Origin: Planoprotostelium fungivorum | Taxonomy: Eukaryota; Evosea; Variosea; Cavosteliida; Cavosteliaceae | NCBI GenBank assembly: GCA_003024175.1 | Contig: MDYQ01000014.1 | Span: 124,001 to 188,000, forward strand | DNA length: 64,000 bases | Direction: 5' to 3' | Shown: in pieces, positions 33,052 through 44,900 of the stretch | Numbering within the stretch: position 1 is the first letter of the stretch | How the letters are laid out: each line of letters opens with the position of its first letter | Notes under the pieces: model-generated | What the model was told of the DNA's origin: nothing | Database searches by the model: none | The model's input: only the letters and a program-made list of their open reading frames with translations | Position numbers and translations under genes: made by a program

Positions 33052-36000
33052 TTACGTGTATTGAGCGGGTGCATTGCTGACGGTCATCAGCTCGGCGACG
33101 AGGTAGAGGATCTTCTTCTGTTGGACTTGGACGATGTCCTCCCAGGTGAGGAAGATGTGACATCCCAACTTTCTCGCCACGGAGATGACATACTTTGTGT
33201 TCTTCGTGTGCCCATCTTCTGGAAACAAGAGATCAGATGATGCAGTGCAGACGGTGCACACCGTTGTCTGCCTTCGAGACGAGATTGTAATTGACGGAAC
33301 CTGGATGGATGGCGTCTAAGAGGTCGATGAGGAAGAGACCATCTTTCATCGTGGCATCTCTGAATCCTTTGATGGACTTTGTCTTTCCGGCCTTCATATC
33401 GTTAGACATGTCGTGCGCATGCGAACGAGGTCACCTTCTTAACTTTCTCATTGACCCATCTGACCATGTCTGCCTCCGTAATCTCTTTACCTCCAAATTG
33501 TTGTAGTTTTCGGAGGAAATGGTATTGCATGGCTTGACTCAAGAAAGCTGATGTCCTTTAGACATCGTGATGATGATGGCAAAGATGAAACGACGTTCTC
33601 ACCCAAAGCAAACTTTGTGCTCTTGTCTACAAAGTCTTTTCCTGCCACACCTACGAGAGAAAAGTTGAGCTCACGTCCTGATGTCTTTCAGATAGTCGAC
33701 GCGGCATGAGACGACTGTTGGTGTCTCACCCAAGTCCACGGCGTAGTTGCAGTTCTCGATCTTCTTATAGATGCCAACTGGCTTCTGGTTGACCTTCTTC
33801 CAATTGACCAGAGGCTTTCCGTATACCTTGTCTAACACCTGTAACAGGAGAATCCCGTCTTCAATCTTGGTGGATAGATGTGGTATGGGATAGCCCAAGT
33901 CCAAACTGTTGACCCACACGCGAATGGCTGCAATCGTCATCAGCAACATGGACGTCGTGGTGGTGGACGATGATGACGATGAAGCGGATGGAATCTACCT
34001 CTCTCCTCTTGCAGCTCGCCATCTTTGCTTTCCATGAGTTCTAACAACTCTTCCGATTTCTCCAAGCCAGATGCAGATGAAGAGTTGGCGTAGTCCTCTA
34101 TGTCGGGATATTGCAGGTACAAATTGGTGATGAACATCTGGTTCTTCTGTGGATTGCCCTGTCCAATCCTTCAGTATCCAGATCTCATGATGTTCGTGAC
34201 GATCAGGTGACGGCAGACGGTGATGGTGATGACAAGACTCACAGACACAATGTCCTCTACGGTGATGTACTTTCTGCAGCCCAGTTTGTCGGCGTTGGAC
34301 AGCATGATCTGTGCCCTCTTGGTCGTGTTCGCCTCGCCGAGGCCTTCCAACCCACATTGAGAGGCGATCTGGTTCAAAACCAAGATGTATTTGACAGAGT
34401 CCTTCGTTCATAATCAGACACCATCACATCACGTTCCATCACCTTCACGTCTTCGCTAAAGTTGGTGAACGGGTTCTCGTGTCCGGCGTTGAACAGATGG
34501 TAGTTCATCCATCGTATCAAGAGTTGTTCTGGTGTGAGGTTGATAAACTCCTCTAGCTCTTCCCCGTCGAGTCGGAGTTTGAGAAGAGACCTCTGTTCCT
34601 TCACATTCACTTTGTTCAATTGAGAGACTCTCTCCAATTCTGTGACGACGAGTAACAATTTCTTCTCCTGTCCATCATCAACATCGCGATCGGATGACTT
34701 GTGATTGGGTGGACGATGTGACTCTCTCACGTCTCCTCCTACGATATCCTCTATCGTGACGTCTTGTATATCGCAACCAAGATACATGGCAGAATTAAGA
34801 CACAAGTTGATGTTCTCGACGACTTCTTCTGGTGTCTGAGGTTCCGTGTTGACGACTCTCTCGTCCAATATACCGGGTGCCACGCGATTCACAAACTTAC
34901 TGTCGTCTCATCAGACTCTACATCTGGACAATAGAATGTGATGTGATGCAGTGTGATGATATCTCACCATAAGATGACTCCATCTGAAGCAGCGTCTTTC
35001 ACGTCGATTTCAGAGAGGGTCTTCACCACGTGTGCATCGTTGCGAAGAGCCGTCTTCAGATAATCTGCCATCGTCGCCGACGTCAATTCCCTCAGAGGTG
35101 CAGCTTGGTTGGCCTCCAAAGTCTCTGCCTTCACTCCTGCCTTCACTGCCACATCTGAAAGCACTCAGCTTCATCGTCACCTTCACTCGTCTCACTCTTC
35201 AACTTTTTGTTCTCGTTCGTGAGCTCCGCGATCTACCTCCCCGTCACCCTCCATCGTGATGATCATCATCGCATCTTCTCACCTGTCGCTCCAAGGCGGA
35301 CATCTTATCTGCCTCCACCGATATCATCATCTGGACTTCAGTGCAGAGGGCATCCATCTCTCGACTCTTCTGCTCCAACTGCCATCACATCACGTGACAT
35401 CCTGGCGCATCACCCCACCTGGTATCGCAAAATCTCGTTCTCCGAGCGAAGAGATTCCTGCTCCTTTGACGTGTTGTTGATGATATCTGCCGCGGAACCT
35501 CTTCGAGACCCGGCGTCTGTCGGTTTTGGTAGAGGTGGCAGCCCGATTCTCGCTCTCAGATTGTCCACCTGTCCTTCTGTCACTCTCCCTCTCCTCTCCT
35601 TCAATCACCTCTGCCTCCAACTGCTGGATGCGGTCGTCCGACTTTTGTTTCTGCTTCTTCATGAGGTTCATCCTGAATTGCAGCATTCCATTCTTGGCAA
35701 GGGAAGCCCAGCGTGACTCCTCGAAGGCTCGCGAGAGTCTCTGCTTCTCGTCCCAAGTCTGTTTCTTTGCGTATTCCAAGTCTGTGATCTTCATGTTCAG
35801 TTCGCGAAGTTGTTCTGGGTTGTTTGATCCGGCTGGCAGCGTCAGATGAAGAGGTGATGGGGGTGGTTCTCACCGTTTCCAAGCTGCTCTTTCAGTCTCT
35901 CGATCTCGTCTCTCAGTTCTCTCATGATGGCCGAGGGGTTCGTCTCGTTCTTCTTTGATTTGTTCTGGATATTCTTCGCTCGGTTGGCATACTGCAGCGT

Positions 36001-37387
36001 ATTCAACGTCTCCTCGAAATTTCGATCTGTTCCACGTCAGTTCTGACGTATTGCACGGCGTGTGGCTCCACCTGCGGGGGAGAGAGTCGCGATCATGACC
36101 GTGATGGTGTTACCGCCCAAAGACTCTTGCAGGAGTCTCGTCAATTTAGAAGAGCGGAATGGAATGTGACCCTTCTTCTTCTTCGGATCACCTAATGCGT
36201 TGATGACGTTGCCGAGAGCAGACAAACTCTTGTTGATGGCGCTGGCTTCCTTCAGCACGTTACCCTCTGCTTCTGTCTTGGCAACCCTCTCGGATCCTGG
36301 GAAGGGGGTGAGTTGCGGGGAAATGACATCGTTCCTGGGATTCACCGGCGAGGTCGACTAGGTTGATCTTGGCTACGAGACCAGAACCACCTTCTTCAGC
36401 TGTTTTGCTCTTGTCTCTCTGCTCTAGTTTGACGATGAAGACACTGTGCGATCTGCAATGCGATGAGACCCAGACGCCCATGATGAGAGATGTCTGAAGT
36501 CACCTGGAGCTTCTGTCGTTCATCTTCGTGGAGGCCACGTGACGTACAGAGTTACCGTCGGACATTCTTCTGTCGACTTCATCGGAAGATGTGGCCACCA
36601 GCTCGATGAGATCTTCAACGTAGACACCCAATTTGGGATGCTCTCTCACCTGCAAAGCTTGAGCAAGATGAAAAACAGATGAAGAGGCTCACTTTCAATC
36701 CCGTCTTGTGATCGCTTTTTGGGTTGAGAAGGTCGAAGATGGTTTCGTTATAAAGTTCTAAGAAGGAGACTGAAACTAGAAAGATCTTATCGTCGGATTG
36801 ATTCTCGATACGGGCGAAAAGGTCTTTGTTCATCTGGTAATGATGTCAGATGTAGTGATTAAGAGGATGAGACGTACTCGAGGAATGATACCCAGATCAT
36901 CTCCAGAACCCATGATACAGTGAGTCTTTCCTGTTCGGAACATCAGGTGAAGTCGAATCATTGTCCAATGGATCCGCACCCGTGCCCGTCTGTCCGTAGG
37001 CGAAGATGGTTCCATTGTAACCTTGAAATGCTTTGTCCAATATAGGCGATCCTAGATCCTCATATACCTTTGTTCTCCGTCAATCGACACCTTCTACATC
37101 GTCATGTATGAGGTCACCTGCTGTTGCGATATATCGTGTGGATAATTGTGATCAAAATGAAACTTGTAAGAAGGTGCAGAGCTGTATGGGTTCGGATCTT
37201 TCAAAACCACGCTCTCTTCAGAGAGGTCGATGATGCTCTGTGAGCCCAACAGTAGCTCTGTCTTTGACATGGGGCGAGACCTCACGGCCACCTGCGAATC
37301 TCTTCAGGCATCGTCGAGAGGAACGTGAGATGAATGATTGAATCGAGAGACAACCTTGACAGCTACGTCTGCCGCTGCTGCGTCCAT
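33052..37387 (-). CDS. Kinesin motor fused to a four-CH-domain fimbrin module
   Basis: An N-terminal kinesin motor starts [11 protein letters not shown] + [16 protein letters not shown]. Its marks are P-loop GQTGTG + KTHCIMG, NDRSSRSHSVF (switch I), NLVDLAGE (switch II), [17 protein letters not shown] and [15 protein letters not shown] at the neck. A coiled coil follows (35.3-35.95 kb). A phase-compatible 41 nt intron then joins [12 protein letters not shown] to [17 protein letters not shown] and runs into [14 protein letters not shown], the first helix of a fimbrin CH1. Four CH domains then match plastin/fimbrin throughout: [67 protein letters not shown] with [31 protein letters not shown] with [18 protein letters not shown]. 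If that intron were kept, a stop would end the kinesin at 35.16 kb and a separate fimbrin would have to start at Met 35072. No EF-hands precede CH1. About twenty introns. Confidence 0.7.
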
Positions 37388-37429
37388 CTTTATCGTCTGT
37401 TCTGGTGTTGGCTGATCACTCAGCTTGCA

Positions 37430-37754
37430 TGCAGCCTGCAAAATGTTGCAATTGTAGATTTTGACCTATTATACCGGCCCAGAACAGGTTCCCGCGGAAC
37501 TGAGCATGTTTCAACGCCAACACTCGTTCAGACCATCTGTGACCTCCTTCAGAGTGAACCCATGCACCCAACCATCACATGTAAATTCGCCGCATAATCT
37601 CCTCCGAAATCACATCACGTCCCCACACGTGTTCGCGTCCATCCATCCATTCCATCTATTTCGTCTCCTCTTATCCACACACAAAGACCTGCCTCACGAT
37701 GATGGTGCATCAGACCTGGACCAAAGCATTGTGCTCGCGACGTCTCAGCTCTAG
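37430..37754 (+). CDS. Possible small two-exon gene, start not found
   Basis: A segment reading STPTLVQTICDLLQSEPMHP joins in phase through a GTAAAT...AAAG intron (about 37580-37686) to YLPHDDGASDLDQSIVLATS and a TAG at 37752-37754. The helix-like amphipathic first part and acidic second part look protein-like, but there is no good ATG and no family. Weak support. Confidence 0.25.
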
Positions 37755-37941
37755 ACAAGACGTCTTCTCTATCGGGACTTTGTAGTCTACATTCTATAGC
37801 CAGTGTTGCTGTTTGACACCCGAAACGTGGACAGAAATGGCCAAGAAAGAGAAAGAACGTCGACTGTGAGGAAGAACTCGCTGAGAATTTTTGCGGCCTC
37901 TGTTGTGTTTCAGTTCAAACGAGATCCATCCACACACAAAG

Positions 37942-38772
37942 ATGTTCCAGAAGGTGAGAGAGATTGAGAGGAGAAGAGAATATACATACATATCGAGGAT
38001 CAACTCGTTGCATCTGATGCAAATGATTGTCCAATGTGATAGAATGTGACCTGAGATGTGTTGTATAGGAAGTTGTTATCGATGGCCGCGCCCACATGCT
38101 GGGACGCCTTGCATCCATTCTCGCCAAGGAGCTCCTCAGCGGCCAACGTGTTACCGTTGTCCGTGCCGAAGAGATCCTCATCTCCGGCTCTCGTGAGTTT
38201 TTGACCTTCCATCCTCTATATTCCACCCCCTCCCATCCATACATTCCATCTTTCATCTCCTTTCGATATGTTTTCTCACTATCATCACATCACCCCCCAC
38301 CCTCTCATCTTCTTCAGTTGTTCGCAACAAGCTCCAATACCACGACTTTTTGAGAAAGAGAACTGCCACCAACCACTCTCGCGGTCCCTTCCATCTCCGC
38401 TCGCCCTCCAAGATGCTGTGGAGAGCCATCCGTGGCATGCTGCCCCACAAGACCCCCCGTGGAGCTGAGGCTCTCGCCAGACTTCGCGTCTTCGAGGGTA
38501 TCCCATCCGCCCTGACCTCCACCAAGAGAGTTGTTGTCCCCGACGCCCTCAAGGTCACCCGCATCAAGCCCGGAAGAAGAGTCACCGTTCTCGGTAGACT
38601 GTCCACCGAGGTCGGATGGAAGTTCGCCCCCGTCGTCAAGAAGCTCGAAGAGAACAGAAAGCTCGGATCTGCTGCCTACTACCAGAGAAAGAAGGCCCTA
38701 CTCAGACTGAGAGCCAAGGCTGTTGCCAACCACACTGCTGAGAACGCTCAGTTGGCCAAGCTTGGATTTTAA
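37942..38772 (+). CDS. RPL13A: 60S ribosomal protein L13a (uL13)
   Basis: Cytosolic large-subunit protein. Exon 1 encodes only MFQK; exon 2 [20 protein letters not shown]; exon 3 [20 protein letters not shown], then [20 protein letters not shown] (the highly conserved uL13 signature M.PHKT.RG..AL) and a basic C-terminus ending [11 protein letters not shown]. Codon use is strongly biased to C-ending codons, as expected for a highly expressed gene. A CTTTTATTTCATTTTATTTG element follows the stop at 38824-38843 and may be part of the 3' processing signal. Confidence 0.97.
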
Positions 38773-39012
38773 ATTGAATTGGTATACAGCTATCGTTTCT
38801 GGGACATTGGACTGAAGTTTCACTCTTTTATTTCATTTTATTTGGAATTTTGGAGGATTTTGGAGGGTTGGATGGGAGGGAGAGGGTTTGAATGTGTTTC
38901 GTTTTGTGATGATCGTGGGTGATGGAGGTTTTCGATGTGATTGAGATGATGATCGTGACACGAGAGTTGCACGATGGAGAGGTGGGTGGCTACGTTTATG
39001 ATGACAATGTTC

Positions 39013-39884
39013 TTACAATGCAAGGCTGACGATGCAGATGATCACTGAGACGGACAACATCATGTGTGACGCAGAGTTGGTCGTTTTCCCCGATTCAGAA
39101 GAGCTAGTACTTCCAACTGCGGAGCTGGAGGTGATGACGGAAGATGTGGAACTGGTGGCCGATGATGATGTGGGGACATCACACACAGAAGAGGAGAAGA
39201 AGTCGATCGTGAGCGATCCATGATTTTGATGGACTCCATCGAGATAGCTCCCGTACGCTGAGAGGCATGAGTCCATCGACGAGAAAACCAAGACGATGTC
39301 CTCACTATTCTTTGTCCTTGAATCATACGACCATATGATGATGCGATCACCGGGTACAATATCCTTATCAGGGGAGACTGTCAACAGAGGTCGATTGAAT
39401 TCTGCGTAGAGGTGGGTTCCGTTGACCCCATAGAGGATGTTGCCGATGTTCTGAACCCCGTCCCACGTTGGAGGATTGTGTCGAGCTCTGTTCGAGTCAA
39501 CGGTGGAGAAGATGGTGATTGGGACTCACGGAATGGTGTAATCACCGACTGCATTGTAGCTGACCTGTTCATTCTCCTTTGAGATGACACTCAATGATTC
39601 AGACTCACCACATAGACATCAGTTCCTGGGTTCATTGTACCATCATCTGACAATCCAAAGGCAGACCATCCGCGCGTGTATGTGCTCGCTGATCGACTGG
39701 TGAGAAAGTGTTGTGGTTTCGACAGTAAGATCTCACCGACACCGAAATGGATGTGCGTATCATTGGTCCCCCAGTAGAGACGAATGTCATCTCCGTTCAA
39801 TTTCACACAGTTGGGATAGTTCTCTACGAAAGCAGCGGAGGACAGAGCCACCATTAAGAGGATGGCGGTCGCTGTGCGGCTCAT
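39013..39884 (-). CDS. DOMON-domain GPI-anchored surface protein
   Basis: Signal peptide MSRTATAILLMVALSSAAFV, then a DOMON domain: LNGDDIRLYWGTNDTHIHFG, GWSAFGLSDDGTMNPGTDVY and LYGVNGTHLYAEFNRPL, with YDSRTKNSEDIVLVFSSM. DOMON domains bind heme or sugars and act in extracellular redox or adhesion. A long Ser/Thr stalk (SSSATSSTSSVITSSSAVGS) ends in a hydrophobic tail (MMLSVSVIICIVSLAL) typical of GPI attachment. Five exons. The ligand is unknown; Met and His ligands of heme-binding DOMONs cannot be assigned with confidence. Confidence 0.85.
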
Positions 39885-40053
39885 GTTTTGTATGGCAGAA
39901 AATATGATTCCAGACACGGGATGAAGCGAAAGCACCTGTCAGTCGACACGCACCCAAGGTGAGCGGATGACGGTCATCTCGATCATCAGAATAGACTTCT
40001 TATAAGAACATGAGGATAACTCTTTCTCTTTATTGACCACCGAAAAATGCAAT

Positions 40054-41573
40054 TTAATTTGTCAGCTTCTCGATGACTGCCTCAGTGAATCTTCTGGTGC
40101 TTCCACTGCCTCCAACATCACGAGTCAGGTGCTGCTCTCCCGTCAGAAATAAAATCAAATAAAATCGTCTCCTCCATCACCTTTCCATCGGCGACAACGT
40201 CTTGAACTGCCTTCTCGATTCTCGTCGCGTGATCGTTCAAGTCGAGGTACTTGAGCATCTCAGCTCCACTGAGAAGCATGGCTGTTGGGTTGGCCTTGTC
40301 CTGTCCAGCGATGTCTTGAGCAGAGTGACGGAGTCCCTGTGACTTCTCAGTATCGATTCCATGGTTTAGACGTGTGCACATCATCATCATGATGATTACA
40401 GATCGGATGATGCATCGAATGACTCACGGGCTCAAAGATGGCAATGCCGGCACCGATGTTGGCACCTGGAATGATACCGGGTCCACCGACGAGACCTCCG
40501 GCAACGTTGGCGATGATGTTTCCGTAGAGGTTAGATGTGACCATCACGTCAAACTGAGATGGGTGCATGACCAACTGCATGCAGCAGTTGTCAATGATCA
40601 TGTCCTTGGCTTCGATGGAGGGGTACTTCTCGGCGACGCTGCGGAAGGTTCTCAAGAAGAGACCGTCGGTGGCCTTCCTGATGGAAAATGAGATCACATG
40701 ATGATGGGCTAGAGGATGAGACGCACTGGATGTTGGCCTTGTGGACGCAGGTGACTCTCTTTCTTCCCTCGCTCTGGGCGATCTGGAAGGCATACTCTAC
40801 GATACGGCGGGATGAGTACTCTGATACGATCTTGAGAGACTGGACAACTCCGGGGTCGACCTCCTGTTCGTGTCCGCTGTACTCTGAAGGATGTCATCAT
40901 GTGATATGGATGATAATGGTATCACCTCCTTGCATGTTTTCTCTGACGATGACGAGATCGACCTTGGTGTTGGAGTGACGAGTGTTGATACCGCGGTAGT
41001 TCTTGATGGGAACGACATTGGCGAACAGATCTGATGCAATCAGAGATGGAAGTCGAAAGAGTGAAACACACCGAGATCCTTTCTCAACTGGACGTTTCTG
41101 GAGACAAATCCAGCTCCGAGTGGTGTGAAGAAAGAACCTATCCATCATTCAAAAATGCATCGCGTGGGATCGACCTACCCTTGAGTCCGAGACCGTTTCT
41201 GGCCAAGCTGGACAGAACCTCTCTGTATTTAGGGCTGTTGTCACCGAGTTCTCCTCCCTTGTAGTCGAATCTCTCAAACTCGATGGGCACCTCTGTAAAC
41301 CATGTTAAAAGACTCTCTCAAGATAAAGCGCCAGGCGTTATGGCTCGATGGTGGGAGCGCGATGGATGCAGCATGAAACTCACCAGCAGCCTGGAAGACA
41401 CCAACAACGGAATCAGCGATCTCGCTACCGATACCGTCACCGGGCAAGAGAGTGACTCTCTTTGTGACCTGTCTGTGGGCGTGATATGCAGAGATGCTTC
41501 TGGACTGAACCTTGTTGTTGAAGGTTCCTCTGCATGCGGTGGTCAGGGCTCGTATTCCTCGGTTGAACTCCAT
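40054..41573 (-). CDS. IDH3: NAD-dependent isocitrate dehydrogenase subunit, mitochondrial
   Basis: TCA-cycle enzyme converting isocitrate to 2-oxoglutarate in mitochondria. A presequence ([20 protein letters not shown], then RSISAYHA) precedes [20 protein letters not shown]. The chain then has [86 protein letters not shown] and [20 protein letters not shown]. Overall it is nearer the IDH3B/G type than IDH3A (for example [10 protein letters not shown]), so it may be a regulatory subunit, though GEYSG keeps the Tyr. Seven or more introns. The end is TAA 40054. Confidence 0.9.
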
Positions 41574-41992
41574 GATGCTGGTGATTTGAGAGCAGGGGAG
41601 ATGATCGGAACGCTGTGCCTGTCGACGTTTCTCTCTTCTTCCTGTCGACAACCTCCGAGCAAATCGACAGAAACAAAGATTCTCAACTTGTGTCAAAATC
41701 TCATGGACGGCGAGAGGAATTAGGAAGGCAACGTCTATAACAGAGCCTGTTATGTTTTTGTCGAAGATGTCGATTGTTGATGATCGGATGTCAGATTGGA
41801 GGAGAGGGTAGAGTTGCAAGTGAAGTAGATAGATAGAGGAGGCGAGTGACATGTGTGCTATGAAATAAGTGTGATGCGATTGTGTGATCAGAATAGTTCA
41901 TCCAATATAAAGACTATGAGAATTCGATTGTGCGATCGCCCAGGCTGATCACAGTGACATCGATCATATGGACAAGCCGTACAAGTTCTACT

Positions 41993-44900
41993 TTAGTTTT
42001 CTTCTTCTGAAGACTGATTTCCTTCTTCTTCCTCCTCTTCACTCTCGTCCTCTTCTTCCTCGTTGAACGACATCCACCAGTCCAAGAACTGGTCGTAATG
42101 CATGAACTCCGTGTGTTGTTCCTCTACGATGAGATAAAAGAGGCTCTTGATCTCATCGTAGGACGTCTCCTCCTTCATCACGTGCTTCTTGAAGAGTTGA
42201 ATGAAATTGTTCAAGTCCACGACGTTCTCTGCGTTCATGTATGTTCCAAACGTCTACAAGATTCAGACATCGTGCGATCACCGTCATCATTTCACCGTCT
42301 GGGCCTTCTGCTCTGCATCTTGCTTCTTCTGATCTCTCATCCTAACTCTATCCTTGGCATAATCCGCGATGATCGTGGCACACTCAGCGTGGCCTGCCTC
42401 AGCGGCCACCTCAGAAGCCTTTTGACCCTTTCGATTTCGCAGCCTGCTCTTCGCTCCGTTTCTAAGCAGCCACCTCACCGCACGAGCGCTGCCGTGAAGA
42501 CAGGCGACGTGCAGTGGTGTGTCTCCGATGGCGTTGGGTGGGTTGATGCCTCCACTCTTACCCTGGTATTCTGGCCGCAGCTTTCTCAAGACTTCAATGT
42601 CATCGTGCTCCGCTGCCTCCCACAGTGTCTCAGCTACGGGGGTGAATCCTACTTTAGCTGGAGGCTTGACGAGTGCGGCAGTTTTCGGCCTGACTTCGAC
42701 TGGTGGAAGCTCTCGTGCCACTTGAACTGCGGCAGGTGTAGGGGGAGTTGGTTTCGATACGGGTACGAAACCGTGAATGGAAGCTTCCACCGCTTGGAAC
42801 GGTATCTTCTCTTCCTCTCCAATGTCACTGTGTGAAGTCAGTCGATGTGATGACGAAGAACGCGATGTCGATGACGAAGGGATGATCACCTCTTTTGTGA
42901 TTCTGACGGTGCGGACCTCCTGGGTACCACGGGTGAGCTTTGATTCGATGAAGTTGTGATGCTGTCCATCGATGACGCTGCCGTCTCATCGTAGGACGCG
43001 ATCGTGTAACGTCCCCTCGTATTTAGATCTCTCGTCGGTGTCCTGTTCTTCCTCACAGATGGTGGTGTCCCGTCTGGAGTTTTCCCTTTCTTTGGAGTCG
43101 AAGTCTGTTCGCTGGGCGGCATCTTGTTGACCGACGCTCCTCTGGCTAAGGTTGCCTTGGCAACGTTGATGGGAACCAAGATGGGGTCGGATGGGTGACT
43201 GACGCTCGATGGATGACTGATCTCGTCGTATTTTGGTGGAAGGAGACTTTCGTCTTCAGCTGAAGGTGGAGCCATCGCTTCGGCAGGAGGCTCGATGGTA
43301 GACGATTCGAGTTCGACTCCTTCTGCGTATTCATCTTCATCTTCTTCTCGCCTGAGATCCTCTTGAAGATGGTCAGGGAGAAAGAGCAAAGTGACTCACC
43401 TCTATTTTCGAGAGCGAATTCGGGCGCTCTCTTATCAGAAGAAACGTAAGCACCTCTGCTGTAAGGGTTCCGCTTGATGAATATGTAGATCAATACGGCC
43501 AGGATGATGATCAATACGACGCCTGCACATGTTGAGTCCTCTCTGATAGTTTATCCTGCTATCACCTCCCACAGATGCTCCAGCAATGAGAGCGAGGGTG
43601 CCTCCACTACCTCCCAAGATTTTGTTTCCAATGGGGCCGGTGTTAGTGGGCGTGGTGGCCTGCGGATTCGAATCGTACAGTCTCGTTACCGTGAGAACGT
43701 TAAGTTCTACCCACAACGGTGCGAAATCATCTCCTTCCATGTTATAGATGGTGTCGTAGATCGAAGTTGTAGAGGGATCGCCAGAGCTAGGGTAGACGAC
43801 AACGTCAACCTGTTGGAATGAACATTCGAGTACATTTGGTCACACACCGAACCAGTGGCCTGATTCCTCTTGTTCGTCGGTGTGTACGTGATGTTGGCAA
43901 TCTGGATTTGGATGTGAGACGAAACGTCTGACGTAGAGACTTCACCTTTGATGGATCCATTCCGAGAATAGATGCCATCACCCACTGGAAGTTGATGCCA
44001 TTCCAGGAAACGTTCGAGTCTGCGACGATGAAGGATGCCTCCACTCTCTGCGGTAACGTGACGACGGTAGTCTGTGTTGTGACGGACGTATCCGTACTCG
44101 TAGTGTAACTGCTGCTGCTGGATGATTTTGTGTGAGGGGCCGATTTGTTGAAATAGGGATAAGAGGTGTAGAATCGAGTGAAATTGACGGCCTCCACTGC
44201 AACTCTTATGCTCTGTAAATTTGTGGTCGATTCTACCGTCAGATTGAATCCAAAGGGCCCCGCTGATGCTCCCTGCTTGACTACGCTCCTCGAACTTTGC
44301 ACCAATTTGCTCTTCGTGGAGAAGAACTGGGAAGATCAGGATTTTAATTCGTTCAACTCGTCTCACCTTCCCACAAGGTCCGACAGATAAGTCTGACCAG
44401 CCCGACGGTGCCGCCAGGAACCATTCTCCCAAATTGAACTGACTCTGCCAAGAAGGAGAGAACGTGGTCATCTGAATGGCTCCTTCGAACGACACAGATG
44501 TATCACCGTAAGCTGTGACGTTCCAAGGAGAAGAGTAGATTTGTCCTGGATTCACCGTGGCGTCGCACGCACCACTCAGACTCACGTGAGGAATCTGAAG
44601 AGCTCAAAATCTCGTTCTCTCCCTTTGATTCACCTTCTTGGCTGTTATGACGACCGTGGATAAAGTGACGAAGCCAGAGGAATTTCTACCGTCGACATCC
44701 GTGTGTCTGAAAGTCAGGGAGAAGTTGGCCACACCAGCCGCGGTGGCCCGAAAATAAGCCATCGTGCTCTGTGAGGAAGAGCCCGACGTCTCTACGAAAT
44801 CAGAGCAACCGTAATCGTCCAATCTCTCAACAGGCGATGACGCGTCTGCCGTGATGAGGAAGAAGGCTGAAGCGGAATGGACTGCAAACTGAGCCTGCAC

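Noticed and set aside
42098-42835. 245-codon plus-strand open frame
   Set aside because: It is antisense to the ankyrin exons of the receptor gene, which match a known fold; the plus frame shows no domain.
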